DNA of 64,000 nucleotides, from assembly GCA_963717445.1 (NCBI GenBank), contig OY970334.1:2728001-2792000 (forward strand), given 5' to 3'. This document shows positions 47,101-56,868 of the stretch, one piece after another. Source of the stretch: JAGVPT01 sp963717445 (GTDB lineage Bacteria; Bacteroidota; Ignavibacteria; UBA10030; UBA8401). The notes beneath the pieces were generated by a model. The model was not told the origin of the DNA. It was given only the letters and a program-made list of their open reading frames with translations, and searched no databases. A program made the translations under genes and the position numbers. Position 1 is the stretch's first letter; each line of letters starts with the position of its first letter.

Positions 47101-48708
47101 GGCATTTGTGATTGCAAGATGCGAAGAGCCGGGAAGTGCCGATAATGAGTTGTTCACCTTGTCCCACGAAATACGTGGACGCAGCTCACGGAATGCTTCG
47201 TTTGTGTACCGTCCCGCCAGCATCTGCACGACGCTGGTGAATATTTTTTTTGAAAGGGAATGATAGCAGAATGACTGGCGAACAAGCTCGAACAATTTAT
47301 CTGCGTTCCAATCTTCCACGCTCACCATCGAAACGATGTGCTGGGCGAGGACGTTGAGGCAGTCGTGCGGGACGTGCGTTTCTTCGATAGCATGTTCTTC
47401 CATTGCTCCGGCAACCACGGTGGATTCAATGAGGTCTTCGCGATGCGTCACGTAGATGCGCCCTTTGCTCGTTGCACTTACTAAATGTCCTGACCGCCCG
47501 ACGCGCTGCAATCCGCGGGCGATCCCCTTCGGCGATTGAATTTGGATGACGAGATCGATGCTGCCGATATCGATGCCAAGCTCCAGAGCCGAAGTAGCGA
47601 CAAGCACCCGAAGTTTTCCTTGCTTCAAATCGGATTCCATTTGCTCGCGTGCAGTGCGGGACATGCTCCCGTGGTACGCCTGCACATAAATGTCCGTTGA
47701 ATGAGCCTGGGGTGTCGGGCGTGTCAAAGAATAGGGGACGGCATAGTCATTAAAAGTATGTTCCTGTTCTCCGAGAAGCTCGTTCAATTTGGCCGCAACC
47801 CGTTCGGCAAGACGCCGGTTGTTGACAAAAATAAGTGTGGTGTTGTGTTTGTAGATGGCGTCGATCAATCGCGGAAAAATCAGCGTCCAAATGCTATCGG
47901 TCGGCAGGTCGGAAAAATCCCGGGCAACGCATGTCACCTGCAGGTCCATTTTCTTTTTATATCCTGCATCGATAATTGCAACGTGGCGTGGAATCGGTTT
48001 CCCGCCTTGCCACTCCTGACCGCCAAGGAACCGGGCAATCGTCTCCAACGGCCGCTGCGTCGCCGAGAGGCCGATGCGCACAAAAGAATGTGCCGCGGCC
48101 TTTTCGAGCCGCTCGAGCGAAAGCGACAAGTGAACGCCCCGCTTGTTCCCGCTGATGGAATGAATTTCATCCAGGATAACATAGCGAACCGGCGCGAAAA
48201 TTTTTCTCGCCTTTTGCGAGGAGAGCATGAGATACAAAGATTCGGGCGTTGTGATGAGGATATCCGGCGGATGCTTCAGGATCGCAGCCCGCTCGGCCTG
48301 TGTCGTATCGCCGGTGCGAACAGCGCTCCGGAGTTTTCTGAAATGGATTCCCCCTGTAATCGCCTCCTCGTGAATTCCCTTCAGCGGAATCTCAAGGTTG
48401 CGATGGATGTCGTTATTGAGAGCCTTGAGAGGAGAGATGTAAAGAACACGGACGCCGTTTTTGAAATCGCTATCGTCCGTCCGTTTCGTATTTGCAGATT
48501 CAATATTTTCTTCCACCAGATGATTGATGCACCAGAGAAAAGCAGAGAGAGTTTTTCCGGAACCAGTCGGCGCAACGATGAGCGTGTTGTTCCCCGCAGC
48601 GATTGATGGCCATCCGAGCCGCTGCGGTGGGCTCGGCTCGCCGAATGTTTTTGCGAACCACGAACGGACAACGGCGTGGAACGGAGAGAGCGCGTCTGAA
48701 TTTTCCAT
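44131..48708 (-). CDS. lhr: Lhr-family ATP-dependent helicase
   Basis: Superfamily 2 DNA/RNA helicase of the large bacterial Lhr type, 1525 aa (E. coli Lhr is 1538). N-terminal RecA domains: Q-like GWPSI, Walker A APTGSGKT (46-53), DEIH (near 168), SAT (LSATQRP), and motif VI GLQRVGRSGH. A winged helix and the Lhr core domain follow, then the long C-terminal Lhr-CTD (about 870-1525) ending near FYRDRAQTMRYEL. It unwinds 3'-tailed nucleic acid in repair. Monocistronic. Confidence 0.95.
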   Translation of the reverse strand: MENSDALSPFHAVVRSWFAKTFGEPSPPQRLGWPSIAAGNNTLIVAPTGSGKTLSAFLWCINHLVEENIESANTKRTDDSDFKNGVRVLYISPLKALNNDIHRNLEIPLKGIHEEAITGGIHFRKLRSAVRTGDTTQAERAAILKHPPDILITTPESLYLMLSSQKARKIFAPVRYVILDEIHSISGNKRGVHLSLSLERLEKAAAHSFVRIGLSATQRPLETIARFLGGQEWQGGKPIPRHVAIIDAGYKKKMDLQVTCVARDFSDLPTDSIWTLIFPRLIDAIYKHNTTLIFVNNRRLAERVAAKLNELLGEQEHTFNDYAVPYSLTRPTPQAHSTDIYVQAYHGSMSRTAREQMESDLKQGKLRVLVATSALELGIDIGSIDLVIQIQSPKGIARGLQRVGRSGHLVSATSKGRIYVTHREDLIESTVVAGAMEEHAIEETHVPHDCLNVLAQHIVSMVSVEDWNADKLFELVRQSFCYHSLSKKIFTSVVQMLAGRYTNEAFRELRPRISWDKVNNSLSALPGSSHLAITNAGTIPDRGYFAVYLEDMKTKIGEVDEEFIYESRAGDTFILGSNVWKMLDIDANKIIVAPAPGQPARMPFWRGEGIGRTFELGERLGKFLEDLSSGDSNGIEWLHDNYPIDAHAARNIVDYILQQKAATGFLPTHYSIVVEGFRDEIGDPRIVVHSCFGRGVNGLLGLVLSHQLRERLGTEIQMLYNDDGILFRCSDVERLPLDLFTGLTAAKAQDLILDELVLSPLFGALFRQNAARALLLPKTRIGKRTPLWLQRLRASDLLQIVRKVDDFPIVIETIRDCLNDVLDFEHFKEVMGKLESGSIGVHTIQTEIPSPFASTVLFDFIAVYMYEQDHPKGDTSSQYQTLNRELLAEVVSLDAVKTIIKPDAIDRIEEQLQFTSETRKARTTEELLEILVRIGELTEEEISERSATHDNQFKHQLEKQRTILPVRMNNKIFFIASEEVPLYLGVAMVDRDALSSLPEEFQTSPLKREECLRFLITRKLRSHAPLTVEPIAQRFGIEIDECERILRSLPEEEQIVHGSFSSEDESVEWCYRPNLERIHRASINILRKEIKPASIGEFTNFLSHWQHRHPSTQESGETGLLSVLEKMEGYALHSELWESEILWHRMKNYDPGVLRALSTKGEIVCAGSAPGKSQWIFSGDGACFLEEKEKLLEGVSDTAKELYEFLKHNGASFLSDIREGTPFSLAALNKAIAELFWGGLITNDVVDEALNVKRFKTKDDSPLLSERIILTNPRRNPLKSFAMSSVRKALRTTPGWNGRWSLLHTRRVLGEKASLEEKVGRQAQQLLLRYGIVAREIAKREDNLLPWPLLALEFQKMELRGEIRRGYFVDGLSGMQFALPAAVDMIRAINNEQSTMNGGLPIVVNACDPANPYGLGVEIGNVKATANIRIARLPLNYFVFDKGSPILWIEGFGARITTVAESSQDIVRAGLEQFVSNLRSSFRNEREIIVEYCDGMRPTESPLAETLRSIGFYRDRAQTMRYELQ

Positions 48709-48761
48709 ACCGTAAAAGTAAGTAATGGCGATGGGAAGGGCAAGAACTGCTGATCATGGGC

Positions 48762-48794
48762 AGCTATCCGATTGCTTAAAGCAATCGGATAGCT
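48762..48794 (-). terminator. Hairpin directly at the stop of the receiver-kinase gene
   Basis: A perfect 16-bp inverted repeat (48762-48777 with 48779-48794) starting within the stop codon region of the 48794-49903 gene. It lacks a clear T run, so termination is likely but not certain. Confidence 0.6.
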
Positions 48795-49903
48795 TACTCC
48801 GCGCTGGTGGAACCTGCGGCCAGCGGCAAACGCACGGTGACGGTTGTTCCGTGGCCAAAGTCGCTTTGAATGCTCAGCGTCCCCCCGTGCATTTCGATGA
48901 GCTGTTTTGCGACCGTGAGTCCGAGGCCGGAACCTTGTTGTTCGTAAACCTTTCTGTTGAACTGTACATACGCTCCCAGGCTCTCGATTTGCTCTGCGGT
49001 CATGCCCCGTCCCCTGTCAATGAACATCATGAGGAGAGCGCCGCCTTCAGGGACCGTTCCGAAATAGACCGGCGTCCCTTTTGCGGAATACCGGAAAGCA
49101 TTATCCCCGATTTCTTCAACTATTTTTGCGAAGTATTGTGCAGAAATTGCAACAGAGGCCGGCACAAGATGCAGATCAAGGTCATTGACCCTGCCGTTTT
49201 CCAGCGCCTTTTCCCGTGCAAGTTCCTCAATGATATTTGCCACATCGGTACTGCTGTGAAGGAGAAGTTCTTGTTGATGCTTGTCGAGCGGTTGCGACCC
49301 GATCTGTGCATAGATCAAATAATTTTCCACGAGGCGGAGGAGCCGCTTTCCATTTCTGTAGATGCGCTCCGACATTTTTGCGATCTCCGCCGGTTGTAGA
49401 TTCTTGTAGTCTTTGCGCATAATGTCGGCGAAGCCGAGGATGCCGTTCAGCGGCGTGCGAAGCTCGTGGGGGATTGCCGTGCTCATCCGGGAGCGAAGCT
49501 CTTGGAGTTTCATTTCCGCACGTTCGACCATCGCGCGGTGTTTCTTGAGCCGCGCATTGACGGCGGAGACGAGTTCGGCGGGCGAAAACGGTTTCGGGAG
49601 ATAATCATCCGCGCCAAGTTCCATCCCCTCTCGCATTCCTTCCAAATTGGGGTTGCCGGTCATCAGAATAAAAGGGATCGTCGCCGTCACGGAATCGTTT
49701 CGAATAGCGGCGAGCATCTGGTACCCGTTCACCAATTCCATCCTGATATCGCAAATGATAAGGTCGGGCAATGTCGTTCGGGCGAGTGCAATTCCCTCAG
49801 CGCCGTTTCTCGCGCTGACGGCCTCGAATTCGTGGGTCCGCAATATTGCTACTGTCGTTTCCCGCAGTGAATCTTCATCGTCGATGACAAGAATTTTTGT
49901 CAT
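48794..49903 (-). CDS. Receiver-histidine kinase hybrid
   Basis: 369 aa with the receiver first: residues 1-118 with VIDDED, phospho-acceptor Asp52 in LIICDIRM and Lys in YLPKPFSP. A helical linker (119-138), HisKA with His146 in AIPHELRTPLNG, and an HATPase domain (about 250-362: EIGDNAFRYS, DRGRGM, GSGLGLTVA) follow. No membrane segment, so it is a cytoplasmic phosphorelay member that probably takes phosphate or a signal from another kinase. Its partner and output are not adjacent. Confidence 0.92.
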   Translation of the reverse strand: MTKILVIDDEDSLRETTVAILRTHEFEAVSARNGAEGIALARTTLPDLIICDIRMELVNGYQMLAAIRNDSVTATIPFILMTGNPNLEGMREGMELGADDYLPKPFSPAELVSAVNARLKKHRAMVERAEMKLQELRSRMSTAIPHELRTPLNGILGFADIMRKDYKNLQPAEIAKMSERIYRNGKRLLRLVENYLIYAQIGSQPLDKHQQELLLHSSTDVANIIEELAREKALENGRVNDLDLHLVPASVAISAQYFAKIVEEIGDNAFRYSAKGTPVYFGTVPEGGALLMMFIDRGRGMTAEQIESLGAYVQFNRKVYEQQGSGLGLTVAKQLIEMHGGTLSIQSDFGHGTTVTVRLPLAAGSTSAE

Positions 49904-49982
49904 GGTGAGGTACTATGCTTGGGTTTTTTCCCGGATATATGAACGGTGCACAATAACCAAAGTTGCACAGGAGGGGTATTTG

Positions 49983-50055
49983 TAGCGCCAACGGGAATCG
50001 AACCCGTATTTGAGCCTTGAGAGGGCTCCGTCCTGAACCGTTAGACGATGGCGCC
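49983..50055 (-). tRNA. tRNA-Glu (CTC)
   Basis: 73 bases, full cloverleaf on the - strand: acceptor GGCGCCA with TGGCGCT (G1-U72), D arm with TCTAAC, anticodon stem GAGCC/GGCTC with loop CTCTCAA giving anticodon CTC, and T arm with GGTTCGATTCC. Discriminator A; CCA is not encoded. Supports Glu (GAG) decoding. The rest of 49904-50293 shows no gene. Confidence 0.95.
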
Positions 50056-50235
50056 GGTTTGTTGTTGCGAAATCAGTCGAATTTCGATAGCTGACTTGTG
50101 GTGCAATAGGAAAAACTATCGAATTTTTTGCTTGTTGGCTACTAGTAGTTACGATCAAGCTACCACCCAATTTACGAAACAACCGCTACGGTTGCAATAG
50201 TTAACACAACTGTTTATTTCTTAACAAAGAGGAGC

Positions 50236-50266
50236 AATAAAAAAGCTCAGAGGTGAGTCTGAGCTT
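50236..50266 (-). terminator. Terminator, family copy 1
   Basis: AAGCTCAGA (50243-50251) pairs with TCTGAGCTT (50258-50266), followed on the - strand by TTTTTTATTGC. Nearly the same 35-base block occurs at 54043-54073 after another T9SS gene. Confidence 0.85.
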
Positions 50267-50293
50267 CGATACATTAATGAATTGTTTTTCGAG

Positions 50294-53200
50294 TCACTTC
50301 AACAAGAGCATTTTCTTCACCAGCATTTTACCGTTGAACTCCAATCTCGAAAAGTAAATACCGCTCGCAAACCGCGAGGCATCCAACGTTGCCTGGTGAT
50401 ATTCTCCTGCCGTAGCAACCGCATCAAAGAGCGTTGCGACTTCTTGACCGAGCGTGTTATACACCTTCAGCGTGGTCCTTCCATCACTCGGAACTGTAAA
50501 TTGGATATTCGTTGTGGGATTGAACGGATTCGGAAAGTTTTGGGCCAGATCTAATATCCTCGGCGCCGCTCCAACCTCCACGTCGGTTTCCTGTGAATAC
50601 GCAAATGATCCGTCACGGTCAATGTGCTTCAGCCTGTACGAATATTTTCCAGCCGAAAGATTTCTATCGATAAATAAATATTCTTTCGGAGCGTTGGATG
50701 TACCGCTCCCCTGAACCGATCCCACCGTAATCCATTCATTATTGTTGATTGTCGGTTGCGCGCTTCCCGGTGTCCCTTGTTGTACAATGGTTTCATTGTT
50801 CATTGATTGTCTCTCGACGTTGAACGCAGCGCTGTTTACCTCCGTCGCCGTTTTCCAGTTCAATTCCACAGTGAGTCGGTCTGCCGTTGCAGTGAGTGAC
50901 GCGAGTTCAACCGGTAGGACATTGTCCGTTCCGATCGCGAACTGACTGAACGACGTTATGCCGTTAAACGAGACAGTACTGTCGGTCAGCCCCGATGCGC
51001 CGCTGACGGCAGCACCCCACGCGATATCACTCGTTGATCCGCGTTGATAAAGCGTGTACAACGAAGTACTGGCACTTCCGTTGTTCGTGAAGCTGGCCGG
51101 TACGGTGAATGTGAGGTTTGCACTGAAGGTTCCGGGCGTGCCGAATGCGTCAATGGCCCAGTAACGGTCGTTCAAAACTGTTGCAGATCCGGTCGGGAGC
51201 GAGTCCGGAGAGGTAAGTATCTCCGTTGCCGTAAGGTCTACAGGATTGTCAAAAGGATCTGTGAACGCAACAGAGACTCCAGCAAGGGCCGCCGTCGTGT
51301 CGGTCGAAATATTAAAAACACTCGAGCTTGACCCGCCGCCAAACGGTGCTGTGGAGGTGGTCCACGTTGGACCGTTCACGAGCGTCCCGTTATTCCCGCC
51401 GATGGAGTCGGCTGCAGTCGTTCCTGAACCTTCGTTAAATTGCCAGTACGAGATCAGTCCTGTCTCAGTCCCGCTCAGCGTCCGGTGCATGTTCTCGCGA
51501 ATCTGCTGTTCCGTTCGCGCAATGCCCCAGACGCGGACTTCGTCTATTTTTCCCTGGAAGTAATTGCAGTCGCAATTTCCCGGCGCCTGTTTGCCAATGG
51601 CGAATTCTCCTGTGTTGGTGGTCAGAGAACCGGATGCCGTGGCTTGACTCAACAGAGAGCCGTTAAGATAAAACTTTACTCCATTGGTTCCGGTCTGGAA
51701 AACCAGAGCAATATGCGACCACTGGTTTAGTGGAATGGAACCGCCGCTGTATATCCAGCCCCATGCAGCATTATAAAGTCCCAGACCCGTCTGTCCGTTC
51801 GGCCGGATTTCAAAACAATAATTGTAATTCCCCTTGTCGATCACCGTCATGTTTCCTGAACCTGTCGGATAGACCCATGCTTCAAGGGTGAGACTGTCGG
51901 TGAGTCTCAGCGATGCGTTGTCAGGTACGGAAACATACTGGCTTGAACCGGAATTGAAGGAAAGAGCCGTTCCCGGCACTGTCGATATCGCCGGGGGCCG
52001 CTTAGTGGAGAAACTCATCTCACTGCCGCGGGTGTAGCCGAAATCGTTGATTGCCGAGACACGATAGTAATAGATGTGGTTTGCTATAAGATCTGTGGGC
52101 ATTGCGGACACGGCAGTGGAATCGTAAACCGTCAAAGGGCTTTGAGAAGCAAGCACACTGTCTGTGTACGTCCCCGCGACATTGCCGTACAGAAATCGCA
52201 CAATTGCGGTGTCTCCATTTGGGTTCACTATGCCGTTCAGTGTGGCAGAAGTGTATCCCACGGAAGAAGCAGAACTTGTAATTGCGGTTGGTGCTAACAC
52301 CGCCAAAGTTGAGAAACTCATCTGACTGCCCCGGACATAGCCCGAGGCATTCTTCGCTGAAACGGAGAAATAGTATGTGGTTCCGGTTGACAAACCGGAA
52401 AGTGAAGCGGAAACCTGAATAGAATCCCAAGGTGCAAGGGGGCTTGATGAAACTGCGATGGAGTCCGTGTAAGAACCCGGACTCGTGCCGTACACGATGC
52501 GGACAACGGTGGTATCGCCGCCCGAATTAGCGACCCCGTTTAAGAGTGCGGATGTGTAAGTAATGTTAGTCGCCAACTCTGTCAAAGCGTACAGGTTCGA
52601 TGGGGCTGGGGTGGAAAACTGCGTCACTCCCGGCAGGTATGGGTAACCGTTGTTGATTACACTATACATTGCCCAAGCAGTGATGGAAAATGTCCATCCT
52701 GCATTGAGAAATGTAGACGATACATTTAATTCTGCCGTAGTTTTTCCTGTTCCGTCGGCACTGCCGCCGCCGTACGTGTCTGTATTCCAAAAGCAACCGG
52801 AGACCGAACTACCCGCATCAAAGCCCACGAGCCCGCCGACATAATTTGTCCCACTCACGCTTCCTGTACTGTAGCAATCAGTTAGCGTGACGGAGCCAAT
52901 ATCTCCCGTTAATCCGCCTGCATAGACAGAGCCGTAGGAGCCGCTGACATTTCCGGTGCTGTAGCAGTTGGTCACCGTACAACTGACCATCGTGCCTGCA
53001 AATCCGCCGAAATGAGAATATTGACAACTCACGTTTCCGGTACTGTAGCTGTTTTCTATTACGGAGCCGGCATCTAAATAACCAATAAAACCACCGATAT
53101 AAATCTGGCCGTTTGCACTCGCAGTACTGTAGCTCTGGCTCACATGATCATAGGCATTGCCCCCAATAAGCCCGCCAACATAACTGCCGTAATTGGAGCC

Positions 53201-53714
53201 ATCATAATTATAGCTGCCGGTCACGGTACCGGTGGAGTAGCAGTTGGTCACTGAACCATAAACGTTATCGCCGACAAGCCCACCCACAGCTACATGCCCG
53301 GTGATATTCACATTGATCATCCCAAGGTTTTTTATCGTTGCCCCGGAGGCATAACCAAACATTCCGACATCGTAGCTCGAACTTCTATTAATGTATAAGC
53401 CACTAATTGAGTGACCGCCGCCGTCGTACGTTACCGGTGAAATTCGTCGTGCCATTGCCTATCGGCGTGAATCCTTGGTTTGAATCCCAGCTATTATCTG
53501 ACGATGCGTCGATATCCGCAGTCTGTCTGAAATATGAATTCCAGGAGCTCGAGTTCTGCGTGATCCAGTAAAGATTCTCAAGGGAAGTGATAAGGTACGG
53601 GTCGCCGGAGGTGCCGCTGCCGGAAGGAGGGGTTGCCGTTTGTGAAAACAAATTTGGAGCGACCGTCAAAATCAGGAGCAATACCGCAGCATGCGCATAT
53701 CTATTCCTGTCCAT
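50294..53714 (-). CDS. T9SS-exported GLUG / laminin-G-like adhesin, one-base frameshift
   Basis: Large cell-surface protein. Signal peptide from ATG 53714 (MDRNRYAHAAVLLLILTVAP). The next ~250 residues carry repeated GLUG-type units (VGGLVGDNVYGSVTNCYSTG and similar). Two fibronectin-like repeats (about TSALLNGVANSGGDTTVVR), a LamG/concanavalin-like domain (SLTLEAWVYP, IDEVRVWGIARTEQQI) and a C-terminal T9SS domain (NFPNPFNPTTNIQF, KKMLLLK) follow. One surplus base at about 53431, beside GTAC, splits the frame; FTGTYDGGGHS is expected there. Restored length is about 1139 aa. A GGAG site precedes the ATG. Confidence 0.85.
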
Positions 53715-53771
53715 AGACACTCCTTTCCAGAGATGGGTAGGCACTTCTTCTAATGTAAGGGTTGTTGAATA

Positions 53772-53793
53772 AGTGGAGGATGAGTCCTCCACT
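53772..53793. other. 9-bp hairpin in the leader of the GLUG gene
   Basis: AGTGGAGGA/TCCTCCACT, loop of four, about 60 bases before the - strand start at 53714. A 5' leader structure or weak terminator. The remaining 53794-54042 gap has no gene. Confidence 0.4.
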
Positions 53794-54042
53794 GGCAATG
53801 AGTGAAAATATGTATTTCAGCGGAACTTGTCAAGTTGGGATGAGCATTTTCGGCGAGACTCCTCAGGCAACGATGTTTCTGTTTGAGAGACGATGGGGAT
53901 CCATCGATACACCTAATGTCCGTATTTTGAAAAAAAATACACAGGTTCCTGGCAATCTCATTCTAATTTCGAGAATGGTTGTGGGGGAAAGTTGAGGAGT
54001 TTGACGCCGTGAAGGCAAGCGGATTCTTCTGCCAGAAAAGGC

Positions 54043-54073
54043 AATAAAAAAGCTCAGAGGTGAGTCTGAGCTT
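54043..54073 (-). terminator. Terminator, family copy 2
   Basis: AAGCTCAGA (54050-54058) with TCTGAGCTT (54065-54073), then TTTTTTATTGCC on the - strand. Matches the copy at 50236-50266 almost base for base, including flanking GCAATA. Confidence 0.85.
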
Positions 54074-54099
54074 GGATACAATAACGAATTGATTTGGGA

Positions 54100-55905
54100 T
54101 TATTTCAAAAGAAGCATCTTCTTCACCTGCATCTTTCCGCTAAACTCCAACCGCGAAAAATACATCCCGCTCGCGAGGTGTGAACCATCGAAGGTTACCT
54201 GATACGAGCCCGGCTGTTTGTTCTCGTTCACCAGCGTTGCCACTTCACGCCCCAATATATCATACACCCGCAAGGATGTTTGGCCGGATGTACCATCAGG
54301 AATACCGTAGGAAATAGTTGTTGTGGGATTAAATGGGTTTGGAAAATTCTGTCCTAATGAAAATGAATATACCTCTCCGTTTGTCGATGGCACTCCTGTT
54401 ATTGAGATGTATGATATATCCACAGTGTTCCCACTACAATACATCGAATTCACTCCGCCATCATAATACATGGTAAGCATGCCTACATCATACAGTTCTA
54501 TATCTCCTTCGTCGGTATCGATAAACGTTATGATTTCAAATGTAGGACTTAAGAAGGCAAACTTTCCATGAAGAGCATTTCCATATTCATCATACGTATA
54601 GTTGACCGAGTAATCGTCCGTCCAAACAGTATCCAATGACGACCCATTCTCTGTTAATTCCTCATTAAAGCCGTTGTATGTATAAATGGTTTTAGTGGCA
54701 TCAGTCAGGCTATCATTCTTAAAATTTTCCTGTTGCTTTGTCAATGGATTTCCATGCGCATCATGGGTTTGTGAATAGACTTCCGACAGTACCCACTTTC
54801 CACCAGTGTAGGCTTCTGTGGTGTCCGTCGACGGATATCCGTTTTCATCATAGGTATATGTATCCTGCGAAGAAGCCTGCCATACACCATTAACCAACGA
54901 TTCAAATATACTTGTTAACTCCTTATTTCCATCGTCAAAGGTATTGACCGTTCGAAATCCATCCGCTAATATTCCATTAGAATATCCCAAAAAGACATCT
55001 ACCAACTCATTTCCATTGCTGTCATACGCTACGCTGTCCTGCCAGTCAATACTCCAGGCTTCGTTTGTATAGTTTTCACATTGATCTGTCAATTCTCTTC
55101 CAGAGCCGTCGTACGTATAAGTATACCGAGTTGAGTATACCCATGCACCGTTTGTGTAGTTTTCATCAAGCTCTGACAACATTTGATTGTTAAGATCATA
55201 CGTCCATGTTTCGAGAAATGAATTGTTCCACGTGCCATTCGTATCGACTTCCCAAAGCCTTGTCAATTGATTTCCATTGGCATCATATGTCATTATTTCA
55301 CTCGTCTCATTCAACAATACGCCAAGTGAATATTGAAATATGAACGACATCACTCCGTTTCCATGATTGTCAAATACCACACTATCCTTATGGATGACAA
55401 CCCATGCGCCATTGTAGTATTGTTCCCCAAGCGTGCTCAATTGGCGGCCTTCGGCGTCATACGAATATGACCAGCGGTCTGAGTTTGCCCATTGATTCTT
55501 TGCAAGGGTTTGATCGAGTTCCGTCAATTGATTGCCGTTTTGGTCGTACGCGTATAATGAGCGCGTAGTATCATCTATCACAATGATGCTTGGGTAAAAT
55601 TTAAAGGCAGACGTTTTTAATATCCCTTTTGTGCTAACCGCAGGATGGTTGTTTCTGAATGTTGCGGCTGCTTTTTTAATCTCCTGCATATCGGCAGCGG
55701 AGAGTTGGATTTTATGAGATTTCTTAAATTGTATCTTTCGCTCTAACGCCTTTGGCAGCGATGCTTGCTTAGCAACAGCCTCGTTCCCATGAAATATCAA
55801 CGTATCGGTAACATAATTTTCCTGCCGATGCCCATGAAGTGGCTGAGCGTAGAGTATCCCCGCCGAACACACGAGCGCAACGAACATCATGGAATGCTTA
55901 TTCAT
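54100..55905 (-). CDS. T9SS-exported protein with YD/RHS-like repeats
   Basis: About 601 aa from ATG 55905 (signal MNKHSMMFVALVCSAGILYA). From about residue 120 to 430 there are roughly 8-9 repeats of ~38 residues with the pattern W..SYTYDANGNQLT...ENYTNGAW, resembling RHS/YD carbohydrate-associated repeats. The C-terminus is a T9SS domain (NFPNPFNPTTTISY, KKMLLLK). Function unknown; probably an adhesin or surface fibre. It is followed by the conserved terminator. Upstream is the attC-like site at 55989-56063. Confidence 0.82.
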   Translation of the reverse strand: MNKHSMMFVALVCSAGILYAQPLHGHRQENYVTDTLIFHGNEAVAKQASLPKALERKIQFKKSHKIQLSAADMQEIKKAAATFRNNHPAVSTKGILKTSAFKFYPSIIVIDDTTRSLYAYDQNGNQLTELDQTLAKNQWANSDRWSYSYDAEGRQLSTLGEQYYNGAWVVIHKDSVVFDNHGNGVMSFIFQYSLGVLLNETSEIMTYDANGNQLTRLWEVDTNGTWNNSFLETWTYDLNNQMLSELDENYTNGAWVYSTRYTYTYDGSGRELTDQCENYTNEAWSIDWQDSVAYDSNGNELVDVFLGYSNGILADGFRTVNTFDDGNKELTSIFESLVNGVWQASSQDTYTYDENGYPSTDTTEAYTGGKWVLSEVYSQTHDAHGNPLTKQQENFKNDSLTDATKTIYTYNGFNEELTENGSSLDTVWTDDYSVNYTYDEYGNALHGKFAFLSPTFEIITFIDTDEGDIELYDVGMLTMYYDGGVNSMYCSGNTVDISYISITGVPSTNGEVYSFSLGQNFPNPFNPTTTISYGIPDGTSGQTSLRVYDILGREVATLVNENKQPGSYQVTFDGSHLASGMYFSRLEFSGKMQVKKMLLLK

Positions 55906-55988
55906 TTTTGTTTGTTGATGCAATTATTTCTTCCATAACAGACGGTTGATCCAGTATTTCTGCGTGACAATGCACTTGTTGTTTCGCG

Positions 55989-56063
55989 CCCTAACGGACC
56001 GGAGCTAAGCTGCGGCAACGTGCAGCCAAATCAATGGTAGACTATACGCGCGGCCGGTTAGAC
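55989..56063 (-). other. attC-like recombination site 2
   Basis: On the gene strand it begins GTCTAAC (56063-56057, RYYYAAC form) and ends GTTAGGG (55995-55989, near GTTRRRY). The ends pair (CTAAC/GTTAG), then GG/CC and CCG/CGG with single bulged bases, like the R and L boxes with extrahelical bases of attC. It lies nine bases after the stop of the 56072-56836 gene. Its inner half matches site 1 at 29 of 37 positions. Confidence 0.5.
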
Positions 56064-56071
56064 GAGCATAC

Positions 56072-56836
56072 TCACAAAAATATATTTAATCCAAAGGCAA
56101 CGCCAGAACTGTTCACTGCCCATCCTTTGCTCGTTCCTGCACTATTATTTTGAGAAGGTATATAATTTGGATAAGTTGAAGAAGACCAACTATTATTCGT
56201 TGAATTGGACCCCCATCGATATTGAATGCTCTCGTTGTAGTCCGCATGCAAGGATAACCATCTGCATGCAAACCATTCAACACCAACAACACCCGCTCCG
56301 CCGGCTCCCCATTGTGTAGAGCTTGAACCATATGAGTTTTGCACCCAATACTCCCGATTGCTTCCGCTATTATTTATGCTATAAAGATAAAGATTATCGT
56401 TGGAATAATCCGAATAGGTATATGAAACCAATGGACCAAGTCCCGTGTAAATATGAACAGGACCGCTTGGATTCATGTACCACAGGTATTGGAGAACAAC
56501 AGAGACATTTGCGGATTTCGTTGAATTGCTTCCCGGAGCGGTACCATAACTGGTATCATCCATTGATCCAGAATTTGAAGTACTTCCATCGTTAGTGCTG
56601 CCGTTAATTGTTATTCCCATCCGAATAGCACTTTTATCTGAAATTCGGTACAACGCTCCGATTGTGGATCCTTGAAACGATGTAAGGGTAAAGTTTCCAG
56701 TGATAGCGAATTCGATAGCCCATGTGCCATCTTTAAGAGATGTACTATCCAAAGGCTGAGTCTGAGCCTCAGAAGAACAGTAAACTGCCATTGAAGTAAA
56801 GATAAGTAATAGGATTTTATTCTTGTGATTATTCAT
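56072..56836 (-). CDS. Small outer-membrane-barrel-like protein, possible gene cassette
   Basis: 254 aa from ATG 56836, which has a GGGAGA site; the longer frame to 56911 crosses the attC-like site. Signal peptide (KILLLIFTSMAVYCSSEAQ), then alternating beta strands (WAIEFAITGNFTLTSF, SAIRMGITINGS, VVLQYLWYM) with Ser/Asn/Gly-rich loops, ending GVAFGLNIFL, the aromatic/hydrophobic end usual for outer-membrane barrels. Family not recognised. The gene is bracketed by two attC-like sites 880 bases apart with a 32-base leader, as in integron cassettes. Confidence 0.72.
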   Translation of the reverse strand: MNNHKNKILLLIFTSMAVYCSSEAQTQPLDSTSLKDGTWAIEFAITGNFTLTSFQGSTIGALYRISDKSAIRMGITINGSTNDGSTSNSGSMDDTSYGTAPGSNSTKSANVSVVLQYLWYMNPSGPVHIYTGLGPLVSYTYSDYSNDNLYLYSINNSGSNREYWVQNSYGSSSTQWGAGGAGVVGVEWFACRWLSLHADYNESIQYRWGSNSTNNSWSSSTYPNYIPSQNNSAGTSKGWAVNSSGVAFGLNIFL

Positions 56837-56868
56837 TGAGAGTCTCCCTGTGAATGATGTGTCTGAGT

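Noticed and set aside
50031..50055. GTTAGAC near 50040 as an attC end
   Set aside because: It is the D arm of tRNA-Glu.
49913..50182. 89-codon - strand frame over the tRNA
   Set aside because: It crosses the tRNA-Glu gene and has no coding character.
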